From contig NZ_JAXIWG010000002.1 in assembly GCF_034652275.1 (NCBI RefSeq), positions 372,001-436,000 on the forward strand: a stretch of 64,000 nucleotides of DNA. The letters are read 5' to 3'. Under the pieces are notes generated by a model that made no database searches, was not told where the DNA came from, and saw nothing but the letters and a program-made list of their open reading frames with translations. The translations under genes were made by a program, and so were the position numbers. Of the stretch, positions 27,043 through 35,493 are shown piece by piece. How positions within the stretch are numbered: the stretch's first letter is position 1; every line of letters begins with the position of its first letter. This DNA is from Yoonia sp034652275. Lineage in GTDB: Bacteria; Pseudomonadota; Alphaproteobacteria; Rhodobacterales; Rhodobacteraceae.

Positions 27043-28035
27043 TTGGGCAACGTCCTGACGATTATTCTGCAGCGGCTGGCACTTGGCTTTCTGACGCTGC
27101 TTGTTGTGTCGGTTGTGATTTTCGTCGCGGTAAACCTTTTGCCAGGCGATTTCGCGCAATCCATTCTGGGGCAAGGGGCAACGCCGGAATCCGTTGCCGC
27201 CATCCGCCGCGATCTGGGTCTCGATCAACCGATGGTCACGCGGTATTTCAGCTGGCTTGGCGGTGCCTTGCAGGGTGATTTCGGGTCCAGTTTCGCACAG
27301 GCCAGCTTTGCCAATTTCACCGGGTCCGATTCCGGTGCTGGCAGCGTCGCGCAACAGATCGGCCCGCGTTTCGCCAATACGATGTTTCTGGCCGCTGTCA
27401 GCGCCGCAATCGCCGTGCCATTTGCGATTGTGCTGGGCGTGCTGGCAGCACTTTACCGCAATTCCATCTTTGACCGTGCGACCAACATTTTCACGCTGTC
27501 GTCCATCTCCAGCCCCGAGTTTTTCCTCGCCTATGTGCTGATCCTCTTTTTGGCCGTGCTGAACCCGATCCTGCCTGCGGTGTCCAATATCTTTGCGGAT
27601 ATGTCGTTCAGCGATCGGCTGGAAAAGACGCTGCTGCCCGCGCTGACGCTGACGCTGGTGGTGACCGCGCATATGATGCGGATGACGCGGGCCGCGATCA
27701 TCAACCTGCTGTCGTCCCCCTATATCGAGATGGCGCGTTTGAAAGGCATGTCGCCCTTGCGTGTGATCGTGCGCCACGCGCTGCCCAATGCGCTGGCGCC
27801 GATCATCAACGTCGTGGCGATCAACCTTGCTTATCTGATCACCGGCGTCGTCGTGGTCGAAGTGGTCTTCGTCTATCCCGGCATCGGCCAGTTGTTCGTG
27901 GACAGCGTCAAATTCCGTGACATTCCCGTCGTGCAGGCCTGCTGCCTGATCTTTGCGGCCGCCTATATTCTGCTGAACCTTACGGCGGATATCATGTCGA
28001 TCCTGTCCAACCCGCGGCTGAGGCATCCCAAATGA
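27043..28035 (+). CDS. ABC peptide/nickel-type transporter permease, DppB-like
   Basis: A 330-residue inner-membrane permease of the DppB/OppB group. It begins with the usual first helix (ILQRLALGFLTLLVVSVVIF), has the periplasmic loop carrying QSILGQGATPE and the cytoplasmic coupling loop EMARLKGMSPLRVIVRHALPNAL. The likely start is the TTG at 27043, nine bases after AGGGA; no ATG or GTG gives a better N terminus, and the frame also extends back into pip. It overlaps the second permease by four bases. Confidence 0.85.
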   Translation: MGNVLTIILQRLALGFLTLLVVSVVIFVAVNLLPGDFAQSILGQGATPESVAAIRRDLGLDQPMVTRYFSWLGGALQGDFGSSFAQASFANFTGSDSGAGSVAQQIGPRFANTMFLAAVSAAIAVPFAIVLGVLAALYRNSIFDRATNIFTLSSISSPEFFLAYVLILFLAVLNPILPAVSNIFADMSFSDRLEKTLLPALTLTLVVTAHMMRMTRAAIINLLSSPYIEMARLKGMSPLRVIVRHALPNALAPIINVVAINLAYLITGVVVVEVVFVYPGIGQLFVDSVKFRDIPVVQACCLIFAAAYILLNLTADIMSILSNPRLRHPK

Positions 28036-29228
28036 TCTGGTTCGCTGCTGCATTGCTGGGTTTTGCGGCCTTGGCCTGGGGGTTCCGGTTCGCGGGGCAA
28101 GCGGCGACAGGGCGTGCCCCCTATTTTCGCGACATGACCTTTGGGGTGGCTTACGGCTATATCCTTGCGGTCGCCGCGCTGGTCTGGCTGGTTTGGGCCT
28201 ATACCCAAGGGCGCAGCGCCGATCTGGCGGTCGCCAACAAGTTCTTTTTCCTGCGCATCGCGGTCGAAGGCTTTATCATCTTCTCCATCGCTGCATGGCT
28301 GTTCCGCCTGCTTGGGCGCAGCGTCGGGACAAAACAGACCAAACGCCTGTTCCGGTCCATGCCGCTGACTGCCGCATTCGGGATCATGATGATCCTGATC
28401 TATGTGTTCGTTGCTATTTTCGCATCTTTCCTTGCCCCTTACGGACAGGCCGAGATCATTCGCGGCGTGCCGGCCAATATCATGCCGGGGGGTGACATCG
28501 CGCTGGGCGGCAACCCCGATTTCCCGCTGGGCACCGACCAGATCGGCCGCGATATCCTGAGCCGGTTGATCTATGGCGCGCAGAATACGGTGGGCATCGC
28601 CTTTGTCACTACGGTGATCGCGTTCCTGCTGGGCGGCAGTATGGGCTTTCTGGCGGCGACGCTAGGCGGCTGGCTCGACCAGTTGCTATCGCGGATCGTC
28701 GATGTGCTGATGGCAATTCCGTCGCTGATCTTCGCGCTGTTGTTGATGACCATCGCCAGCGTCTGGGCGCCGCGCCTTGGCATCCCGCAGACCTATTTCA
28801 TGATCCTGATCATCGCGGTGATCGACAGCACGCGCGTTTACCGGCTGGCGCGTGCTGTCGGGCAGAATATCGTGGTGATGGATTATATTGAGGCGGCCAA
28901 GCTGCGCGGCGAAGGTCTGGGATATCTGATGTTCAAGGAAATCCTGCCCAATGCGACCTCGCCCTTGCTGGCCGAATTCGGGCTGCGGTTCTGTTTCGTG
29001 TTCCTGACCATCGCGTCGCTGTCGTTCCTTGGGGTGGGGATCCAGCCGCCTTTGGCTGACTGGGGGACGATGGTGCGCGATCTGGGCGGCTTCGTGAACT
29101 TCGCGCAATTCGCGCCGATGGTGGCAACCCCGCCGCTGCTGGCCGCAGGCGCGATTGCGCTTCTGGCTGTGGCGGTGAATTTCGTCGTGGATTGGATGCT
29201 GCACCGTTCCTCGGGGCTGAAGGACTGA
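28032..29228 (+). CDS. ABC peptide/nickel-type transporter permease, DppC-like with N-terminal extension
   Basis: A 398-residue DppC-type permease. The conserved core starts near residue 110 (SMPLTAAFGIMMILIYVFVAIFASFLAPYG), has the LGTDQIGRDILSRLIYGA signature and the coupling loop YIEAAKLRGEGLGYLMFKEILPNA. The first ~110 residues are extra: they form three more hydrophobic segments (about residues 2-17, 39-57 and 72-94). Family members are usually near 280-300 residues. The extension is in frame with a canonical ATGA overlap to the upstream gene, so it is not a start error. Confidence 0.87.
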   Translation: MIWFAAALLGFAALAWGFRFAGQAATGRAPYFRDMTFGVAYGYILAVAALVWLVWAYTQGRSADLAVANKFFFLRIAVEGFIIFSIAAWLFRLLGRSVGTKQTKRLFRSMPLTAAFGIMMILIYVFVAIFASFLAPYGQAEIIRGVPANIMPGGDIALGGNPDFPLGTDQIGRDILSRLIYGAQNTVGIAFVTTVIAFLLGGSMGFLAATLGGWLDQLLSRIVDVLMAIPSLIFALLLMTIASVWAPRLGIPQTYFMILIIAVIDSTRVYRLARAVGQNIVVMDYIEAAKLRGEGLGYLMFKEILPNATSPLLAEFGLRFCFVFLTIASLSFLGVGIQPPLADWGTMVRDLGGFVNFAQFAPMVATPPLLAAGAIALLAVAVNFVVDWMLHRSSGLKD

Positions 29229-29229
29229 C

Positions 29230-30891
29230 ATGACGCAAGCCTCCGACACCACGCCACTGGTCAAGATCCGCGATATCCGGATCGACGGCCGCACTGATGA
29301 AACCTGGATCCCGATCATCAAGGGCGTGAACCTGACGCTGCAACGCGGGCAGGTGCTGGGGCTGATCGGGGAATCAGGGGCAGGCAAATCCACGCTGGGG
29401 CTGGCCGCGATGGGCTATACCCGCGACGGTGTGCGGATCAGCGGCGGCAGCGTGGAATTCGACGGGATTGACCTGCTGACAGCTTCGGCCGCGGTCAAGC
29501 GTGACTTGCTGGGCAAGCGTATCGCCTATGTCGCGCAATCGGCAGCGGCCAGTTTCAACCCCGCCCACCGTCTGATCGACCAGCATGTCGAAGGGCCGGT
29601 GCAGCATGGCATCGCCGGACGCAAGGACAGCGCCGAGGATGGCATCGCGCTTTACCGCAAGCTGCGCCTGCCTAATCCTGAGGAAATCGGCTTTCGCTAT
29701 CCGCATCAGGTGTCGGGCGGGCAGTTGCAGCGCGCGATGACCGCGATGGCGATGTCCTGCCGCCCTGACCTGATCATCTTTGACGAACCGACCACCGCGC
29801 TGGACGTGACCACCCAGATCGAGGTGCTGTCGGCGATCCGTGATATCGTGGCGCAATACAATACTGCCGCGATCTATATCACCCATGATCTGGCAGTCGT
29901 CGCGCAGATGGCGGACCGGATCAAGGTGCTGCTGCGCGGAGAAGAGGTTGAGACCGCAGATACCCGCACCATGCTTAACGCGCCGACGCAGGAGTATACC
30001 AAATCACTTTGGGCGGTGCGCAGCTTTGAACGCCCTGCGAAACCCGCCGTGCAGACGGGGGCCGTGCCCCTTGTCAGCATGCAAAAGGTCGATGCCGCTT
30101 ATGGCAAGGTGCCGGTGCTGCATGATGTGAGTTTCGATATCCACGCAGGCCGCACCGTCGCCGTCGTCGGCGAAAGCGGGTCGGGCAAATCGACCGCCGC
30201 GCGCTGCATCACGGGGCTTTTGCCGCCGAGTTCGGGGCAGATCCTGTTTGATGGCAAGGTCCTGCCTGCCCATTACCGCAAGCGCAGCAAGGATCAGCTG
30301 CGGCAAGTGCAGATGATCTACCAGATGGCCGATACCGCGCTGAACCCGCGCATGTCGATCGGGCAGATCATCGCGCGGCCTGTGCAATTTTACCTTGGCC
30401 TGACGGGCAAGGCCAAGCGCCAGCGCGTCGATGCCTTGCTGGAACAGATCGAACTGGACCCCGCAGAATACTACAACCGCTTGCCGTCCGAATTGTCGGG
30501 CGGGCAGAAACAGCGCATCGGGATCGCGCGCGCCTTGGCCGCCGAGCCGCGTTTCATCATCTGCGACGAAGTCACGTCTGCGCTGGATCAACTTGTCGCG
30601 GAAGGCATCCTGCGGCTTTTGGCTAGGTTGCAGGACGAGTTGTCCCTGTCCTATATGTTCATTACGCATGATCTGGCGACGGTGCGGGCCATCGCGGACG
30701 AAGTCGTCGTGATGAAGGACGGGCGTGTTGTGGAACAAGGGCCCAAGGCCGAAATGTTCAGCCCGCCGCACCACGCCTACACCGACCTTTTGTTGTCGTC
30801 GGTGCCCGAAATGGACCCTGACTGGCTGAGCAATCTGCTGGCTGAACGGGGTGTTGATAATATCGGCGATGCAGCCGTTAATAAACTTTGA
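29230..30891 (+). CDS. ABC peptide/nickel-type transporter ATPase, two fused ATP-binding domains
   Basis: A 553-residue protein with two complete nucleotide-binding domains, equal to DppD and DppF in one chain. Domain 1 (residues about 10-270) has GESGAGKST and VSGGQLQRAMTAMAMS; domain 2 (about 285-545) has GESGSGKST and LSGGQKQRIGIARA. Each has a Walker B (IIFDEPTTALD; IICDEVTSALD) and an H-loop (YITHDLAVV; FITHDLATV). The linker lies near residues 270-285. The ATG is 2 bp after the permease stop. Confidence 0.92.
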   Translation: MTQASDTTPLVKIRDIRIDGRTDETWIPIIKGVNLTLQRGQVLGLIGESGAGKSTLGLAAMGYTRDGVRISGGSVEFDGIDLLTASAAVKRDLLGKRIAYVAQSAAASFNPAHRLIDQHVEGPVQHGIAGRKDSAEDGIALYRKLRLPNPEEIGFRYPHQVSGGQLQRAMTAMAMSCRPDLIIFDEPTTALDVTTQIEVLSAIRDIVAQYNTAAIYITHDLAVVAQMADRIKVLLRGEEVETADTRTMLNAPTQEYTKSLWAVRSFERPAKPAVQTGAVPLVSMQKVDAAYGKVPVLHDVSFDIHAGRTVAVVGESGSGKSTAARCITGLLPPSSGQILFDGKVLPAHYRKRSKDQLRQVQMIYQMADTALNPRMSIGQIIARPVQFYLGLTGKAKRQRVDALLEQIELDPAEYYNRLPSELSGGQKQRIGIARALAAEPRFIICDEVTSALDQLVAEGILRLLARLQDELSLSYMFITHDLATVRAIADEVVVMKDGRVVEQGPKAEMFSPPHHAYTDLLLSSVPEMDPDWLSNLLAERGVDNIGDAAVNKL

Positions 30892-30940
30892 TCGAATCGT
30901 GGTCCAAAGGGCCGTCACGGCATAACAGGGAGAAGACGAT

Positions 30941-32482
30941 ATGAGTGGAATTAGCAGACGCGGATTGCTGAAAACGGGTGTCGCCGCAGGCGTGCTCGGG
31001 TTGTCGGGGATGCCGCTGCGAGCGCAAAGCCGGGGTGGCAAGTTCACCGCAGGCCTCAGCGGCGCGAACACATCCGACAGTTGGGACGGCCGGACACATT
31101 CCGACGTTTTCATGATTTCCGCAGCCCTTGGCGGTGTATTCGACGCGCTGACCGAAGTCGCGGCAGACGGATCGCTGCAGGGCGAGCTGGCGACAAGCTG
31201 GGAAGCCAGCCCGGACGCCAAGGTGTGGACATTCAACCTGCGCCAGGGCGTCACCTTCCACAACGGCAAGCCTTTCGGTGCGGATGACGTGATCGAATCG
31301 CTGCAACTGCATGTGGCTGAAGGGTCGAAATCCGCCGCCCAGCCGCTGGTCGCCGCGATCACCGAGATGCGCAAGATCACCGACCATCAGGTCCAGTTCA
31401 CGCTGGAAGCAGGCAATGCCGACTTCCCCTATCTGCTGTCGGATTACCACCTGCTGATGTATCCCGCAGGCCAGATCGAAGAAGCCATCGCTCAAGGCAT
31501 CGGCACGGGTCTGTACGAAGTCGTGTCTTTCGATCCCGGTGTCCGCTTTGTCGGGCGGCGCTATGCCAATCACTACAAGGGTGACAGCGCCGGTTTCTTC
31601 GACGAGGTCGAACTGATCGCGATCAACGACAACACCGCGCGGATGAACGCGCTTTTGACCGGCCAGATTGACGCCGTGAACCGGATCGATTTCCGTCTGG
31701 AACCCCTGCTGCGCGCCAACCCCAATGTCCGCATTCAGGAAGTGACCGGCAACCAGCATTACACTTTCCCGATGCTGACCCAGACCGCACCTTTCAACGA
31801 TGTGAACGTGCGCCGCGCGCTGAAATACGGTGTGGACCGTCAGGACATGGTCGACAAGATCCTGCTGGGTCACGGCAAAGTCGGCAACGACAGCCCGATC
31901 GGCCCCGCAAACCAGTATTACCATGCCGAGATGGAACAGCTGGAATACGATCCCGACCGCGCCAAGTTCCACCTCCAGCAGGCGGGCCTCGACAGTCTGA
32001 ACATCGACCTGTCGGCATCGAACGCCGCCTTTGAAGGTGCGGTTGATGCGGCCCAGTTGTATCAGGCCTCTGCCGCCCCTGCGGGGATCAACATCAACGT
32101 GATTCAGGAACCTGCAGACGGCTATTGGTCGAACGTCTGGCTGGTCAAGCCGTTTTCGGCGTCTTACTGGACAGGCCGGTCGACCGAAGACTGGATGTTC
32201 TCGTCCGCCTACGAGGCCGGCGTGCCGTGGAACGACAGCCAGTGGGACAACGCACGGTTCCAGGAACTGCTGTATTCCGCGCGCGCCGAACTCGACACCG
32301 ACAAGCGGCGCGAGCAGTATTACGAAATGCAGCAGATCCTGCGTGATGATGGCGGCGTGATCATCCCGATGTTCGCCAACTTCGTGCAGGCGATCAGCAG
32401 CCGTGTCGTGACGCCTGACGTGGTGGGCAACACCGCGCAGATGGACAACAACCGCATGCTGGAACGCTGGTCGCTGGCGTAA
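30941..32482 (+). CDS. ABC transporter substrate-binding protein (peptide/nickel family, Tat signal)
   Basis: A 513-residue periplasmic binding protein of SBP family 5. The N terminus has a twin-arginine signal (S-R-R-G-L-L-K followed by a hydrophobic stretch ending near RAQS at residue 30). The domain is typical: LATSWEASPDAKVWTFNLRQ, then FHNGKPFGADDV, and later VRRALKYGVDRQDMV. It ends a permease-permease-ATPase-SBP unit that follows pip; the binding protein being the last gene is less common. GGGAGAAGACG lies just upstream of the ATG. The ligand is unknown. Confidence 0.92.
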   Translation: MSGISRRGLLKTGVAAGVLGLSGMPLRAQSRGGKFTAGLSGANTSDSWDGRTHSDVFMISAALGGVFDALTEVAADGSLQGELATSWEASPDAKVWTFNLRQGVTFHNGKPFGADDVIESLQLHVAEGSKSAAQPLVAAITEMRKITDHQVQFTLEAGNADFPYLLSDYHLLMYPAGQIEEAIAQGIGTGLYEVVSFDPGVRFVGRRYANHYKGDSAGFFDEVELIAINDNTARMNALLTGQIDAVNRIDFRLEPLLRANPNVRIQEVTGNQHYTFPMLTQTAPFNDVNVRRALKYGVDRQDMVDKILLGHGKVGNDSPIGPANQYYHAEMEQLEYDPDRAKFHLQQAGLDSLNIDLSASNAAFEGAVDAAQLYQASAAPAGININVIQEPADGYWSNVWLVKPFSASYWTGRSTEDWMFSSAYEAGVPWNDSQWDNARFQELLYSARAELDTDKRREQYYEMQQILRDDGGVIIPMFANFVQAISSRVVTPDVVGNTAQMDNNRMLERWSLA

Positions 32483-32500
32483 ACCGCCCGCAGCGCATTG

Positions 32501-32530
32501 AACGCCCCGCCCTGATCGGCGGGGCGTTTT
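32501..32530 (+). terminator. Rho-independent terminator after the peptide transporter operon
   Basis: An 11-bp perfect stem (AACGCCCCGCC / GGCGGGGCGTT) with a 6-base loop, followed by a T run, begins 18 bp past the binding-protein stop. Confidence 0.85.
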
Positions 32531-32559
32531 GCATTGCGCTTGCAGTTCCGCGCAACACG

Positions 32560-32646
32560 GCCTATATCAGCCTCAATAGCGGCGTCTTGGCTTCCACCCC
32601 CAAGGCTCCACCGGGAAACATCAACGGGCCGCGCGCCCGTTTTTTT
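32560..32646 (+). promoter_or_regulatory. rimP leader with premature terminator
   Basis: A GC-rich stem (AACGGGC at 32623-32629 with GCCCGTT at 32635-32641, loop CGCGC) is followed by seven T residues ending at 32646, only 16 bases before the rimP ATG. Upstream, CTTGG (about 32586) and CCAAG (about 32601) can pair as a competing stem. A rimP leader element with a terminator before rimP-nusA-infB is described for alphaproteobacteria; position and structure fit it. The 5' edge is estimated. If active, it would cut off transcription unless anti-termination occurs, possibly by NusA feedback. Confidence 0.7.
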
Positions 32647-32662
32647 ATGCTTGGGACAACCC

Positions 32663-33238
32663 ATGAATGACCTGATCGCCAAGGCGGCCATCGACCGCCG
32701 GATCGCAGAGATCATCACCCCCGTCGTCGAGGACATGGGGTTCGAGGTCGTGCGCGTACGGCTGATGACCGGCAAGGAAAGCACCCTGCAAATCATGGTG
32801 CAGCGCCCCGATGGCACCATCGAGGTGGACGAATGTGCGCAGATTTCGACCGCCATCAGCGCCGTGCTGGATGTCGAGGACCCGATCGTCGATGTCTACA
32901 CGCTGGAGGTTTCCAGCCCCGGCATCGACCGCCCGCTGACCCGGCTCAAGGATTTCGAGCAATGGCAGGGCTTTGAAGCCAAGGTCGAGACCGAGGAACT
33001 GATCGACGGTCGCCGCCGGTTCAAGGGTGAACTGGCAGGCACCGATGGTGACGAGGTGCTGATCACTATTGAAGAAGGCACGATCGGCCTGAAATTCGAA
33101 TGGCTGTCAGATGCCAAACTGGTCCTGACAGATGACCTGATCCGCGACGTGCTGCGTGGGCGCAAGGATGCGGGCCAGATCGACGAAGCCCAATTTGACG
33201 AAATTGAAACCATCATCGATGGCGAGGAGAACACCTGA
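32663..33238 (+). CDS. rimP: Ribosome maturation factor RimP
   Basis: RimP assists 30S subunit assembly. The 191-residue product has the family N-terminal domain (IAEIITPVVEDMGFEVVRVRL, then DECAQISTAISAVLDVEDPI) and the signature YTLEVSSPGIDRPL, followed by the SH3-like C-terminal domain. The start at 32663 gives MNDLIAKAAIDRRIAE; the frame is open upstream but passes through the leader terminator. It overlaps nusA by one base (TGATG) and heads the translation/transcription operon. Confidence 0.95.
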   Translation: MNDLIAKAAIDRRIAEIITPVVEDMGFEVVRVRLMTGKESTLQIMVQRPDGTIEVDECAQISTAISAVLDVEDPIVDVYTLEVSSPGIDRPLTRLKDFEQWQGFEAKVETEELIDGRRRFKGELAGTDGDEVLITIEEGTIGLKFEWLSDAKLVLTDDLIRDVLRGRKDAGQIDEAQFDEIETIIDGEENT

Positions 33239-34839
33239 TGGCCTATACGTCCGCAAACCAGCTCGAGCTTCTGCAAACCGCAGAGGCCGTGGCCCGCGAA
33301 AAGAACATCGAACCCGGTCTGGTGGTCGAGGCGATGGAAGAATCGCTCGCCCGTGCGGCCAAGTCGCGTTACGGCGCGGAAATGGACATTCGCGTCAAGA
33401 TCGACCGCAAGACCGGTCGCGCGACGTTCACCCGCGTGCGGACCGTCGTCGCCGATGACGAGGTCGAGAATTATCAGGCTCAATTCACCGTCGCACAGGC
33501 GAAGGATTACATGACCGACCCCCAGATCGGTCAGGAATACAGCGAAGAAGTGCCCCCAGTCGAATTGGGCCGGATCGCCGCGCAATCGGCCAAGCAGGTG
33601 ATCCTGCAAAAGGTCCGCGAAGCCGAGCGTGACAAGCAATACGAAGAATTCAAGGACCGCGCCGGCACGATCATCAACGCGCTGGTCAAGCGCGAGGAAT
33701 ACGGCAACGTCATCGTCGACGTGGGTTCGGGCGAGGCCGTGCTGCGCCGCAACGAAAAGATCGGCCGCGAGGCGTACCGCCCCAACGACCGTATCCGTTG
33801 CTACATCAAGGAAGTCCGCCGCGAACAGCGCGGGCCGCAGATTTTCCTGTCGCGCACAGCGCCTGAATTCATGGCCGAGCTGTTCAAGATGGAAGTGCCC
33901 GAAATCTACGAAGGCGTCATCGAGATCAAGGCCGTCGCCCGCGACCCCGGTTCGCGCGCCAAGATCGCGGTCATCAGCTATGACAGCTCGATTGACCCCG
34001 TGGGCGCTTGCGTCGGTATGCGTGGCAGCCGTGTGCAGGCCGTTGTGAACGAATTGCAGGGCGAAAAGATCGACATCATTCCTTGGAACGAGGACATGCC
34101 GACCTTCCTTGTGAACGCGCTTCAGCCTGCCGAGGTGACCAAGGTCGTTCTCGACGAAGAAGCGGGCAAAATCGAAGTCGTGGTGCCTGATGAACAGCTG
34201 TCGCTGGCCATCGGTCGTCGCGGCCAGAACGTGCGTCTGGCCAGCATGCTGACCGGTCTCGACATCGACATCCTGACCGAGGAAGAAGAATCCAAGCGCC
34301 GTCAGGCCGAATTCGAAACCCGCACCAAGCTGTTCATGGACACGCTGGATCTGGACGAATTCTTTGCCCAGTTGCTGGTCGCCGAAGGCTTTACCAACCT
34401 CGAAGAGGTCGCCTATGTCGAACAGGACGAACTGTTGGTGATCGAAGGCGTCGACGAAGGCACCGCAGGCGAATTGCAGGCCCGTGCCCGCGACTACCTC
34501 GAGGCGCAGGCGAAAAAGGCGATGGATGCCGCGATTGCAACAGGCGTCGAACAAAGCCTGATTGATTTCGAAGGCCTGACACCCCAGATGCTGGAAGCGC
34601 TGGGCAAGGATGGCGTCAAGACGCTCGAAGATTTCGCCACCTGCGCGGATTGGGAACTGGCCGGTGGCTGGACGACCGTCAACGGCGAACGCGTCAAGGA
34701 CGAAGGCGTGCTGGAACCGTTCGATGTGTCGCTGGAAGAAGCGCAGACCATGGTCATGACCGCACGCGTCATGCTGGGCTGGGTCGATCCGGACGAATTG
34801 AACAAAGACACCGACGAAACCGAGGAAGAGGAGGCCTGA
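33238..34839 (+). CDS. nusA: Transcription termination/antitermination protein NusA
   Basis: NusA binds RNA polymerase and RNA and controls pausing, termination and antitermination. The 533-residue product has the N-terminal RNAP-binding domain, S1 domain (about residues 137-200), two KH domains (GMRGSRVQAVVNELQGEKID and AIGRRGQNVRLA regions) and two C-terminal acidic repeats (helix-hairpin-helix, about 355-520). It lies between rimP and the YlxR gene, the order usual in proteobacteria. As the second gene behind the rimP leader, it may regulate its own operon. Confidence 0.96.
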   Translation: MAYTSANQLELLQTAEAVAREKNIEPGLVVEAMEESLARAAKSRYGAEMDIRVKIDRKTGRATFTRVRTVVADDEVENYQAQFTVAQAKDYMTDPQIGQEYSEEVPPVELGRIAAQSAKQVILQKVREAERDKQYEEFKDRAGTIINALVKREEYGNVIVDVGSGEAVLRRNEKIGREAYRPNDRIRCYIKEVRREQRGPQIFLSRTAPEFMAELFKMEVPEIYEGVIEIKAVARDPGSRAKIAVISYDSSIDPVGACVGMRGSRVQAVVNELQGEKIDIIPWNEDMPTFLVNALQPAEVTKVVLDEEAGKIEVVVPDEQLSLAIGRRGQNVRLASMLTGLDIDILTEEEESKRRQAEFETRTKLFMDTLDLDEFFAQLLVAEGFTNLEEVAYVEQDELLVIEGVDEGTAGELQARARDYLEAQAKKAMDAAIATGVEQSLIDFEGLTPQMLEALGKDGVKTLEDFATCADWELAGGWTTVNGERVKDEGVLEPFDVSLEEAQTMVMTARVMLGWVDPDELNKDTDETEEEEA

Positions 34840-34860
34840 TCAGGCCTTCGGAGTAAATGA

Positions 34861-35493
34861 ATGACGCGTGGCGGGCATAAAGATGAAAACGACGATGCGG
34901 AACGTAAATGCATCGTCACCGGAGAGGTCCAGCCAAAAGCCGGGCTGATCCGGTTCGTCATCGGACCGGACAATCAGGTCGTGCCGGATATTCTGGGCAA
35001 GCTGCCCGGACGGGGCATGTATGTCACCGCCGACCGCGCCATTCTGGAACAGGCCCGCAAAGGCCAGTTTTCACGCTCGGCCAAGCAGCCGGTCACGGTG
35101 CCGGACGGTCTGGTGGACGAGGTGGAACGCCAGATCGCGCGCCGCACCGTCGACCTGATCGCCTTGACGCGCAAGGCCGGCCGTGCTGTTTGCGGCTTTG
35201 AAAAGGTCAAGGGCTGGCTGGCGGGCGGCGAACGTGTCCGCGTGCTGGTGCAGGCCTCTGACGGATCAGAGCGCGGCAAGACCAAACTCTGGACGCCCGA
35301 AGGGGCCAGATACTTCGGTTGCCTCACGTCAGCCGAATTGGGTTTGGCTTTCGGGCGTCAAAGTGTGATACATGGCGCGCTTGCGACTGGTGGACTCAGC
35401 GATCGTGTTGTAGAGGAAGCCTCAAAGCTACGCGGATTACGCGAAGGGAACGGCGGCGATGGGGCCTCCGGGAAGGATAAAGAAGCTAGATGA
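34861..35493 (+). CDS. YlxR-family RNA-binding protein with L7Ae-like domain
   Basis: A 210-residue protein. Residues 1-90 form the YlxR (DUF448) domain: ERKCIVTGEVQPKAGLIRFV and GRGMYVTADR; residues about 100-190 look like an L7Ae-type fold (RTVDLIALTRKAGRAVCGFEKV and a later FGRQSVIHGALATGGLSDRV). The fused form is usual for alphaproteobacteria and suggests an RNA-binding role next to nusA. Its stop overlaps the infB start by four bases. The function in the cell is not established. Confidence 0.88.
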   Translation: MTRGGHKDENDDAERKCIVTGEVQPKAGLIRFVIGPDNQVVPDILGKLPGRGMYVTADRAILEQARKGQFSRSAKQPVTVPDGLVDEVERQIARRTVDLIALTRKAGRAVCGFEKVKGWLAGGERVRVLVQASDGSERGKTKLWTPEGARYFGCLTSAELGLAFGRQSVIHGALATGGLSDRVVEEASKLRGLREGNGGDGASGKDKEAR

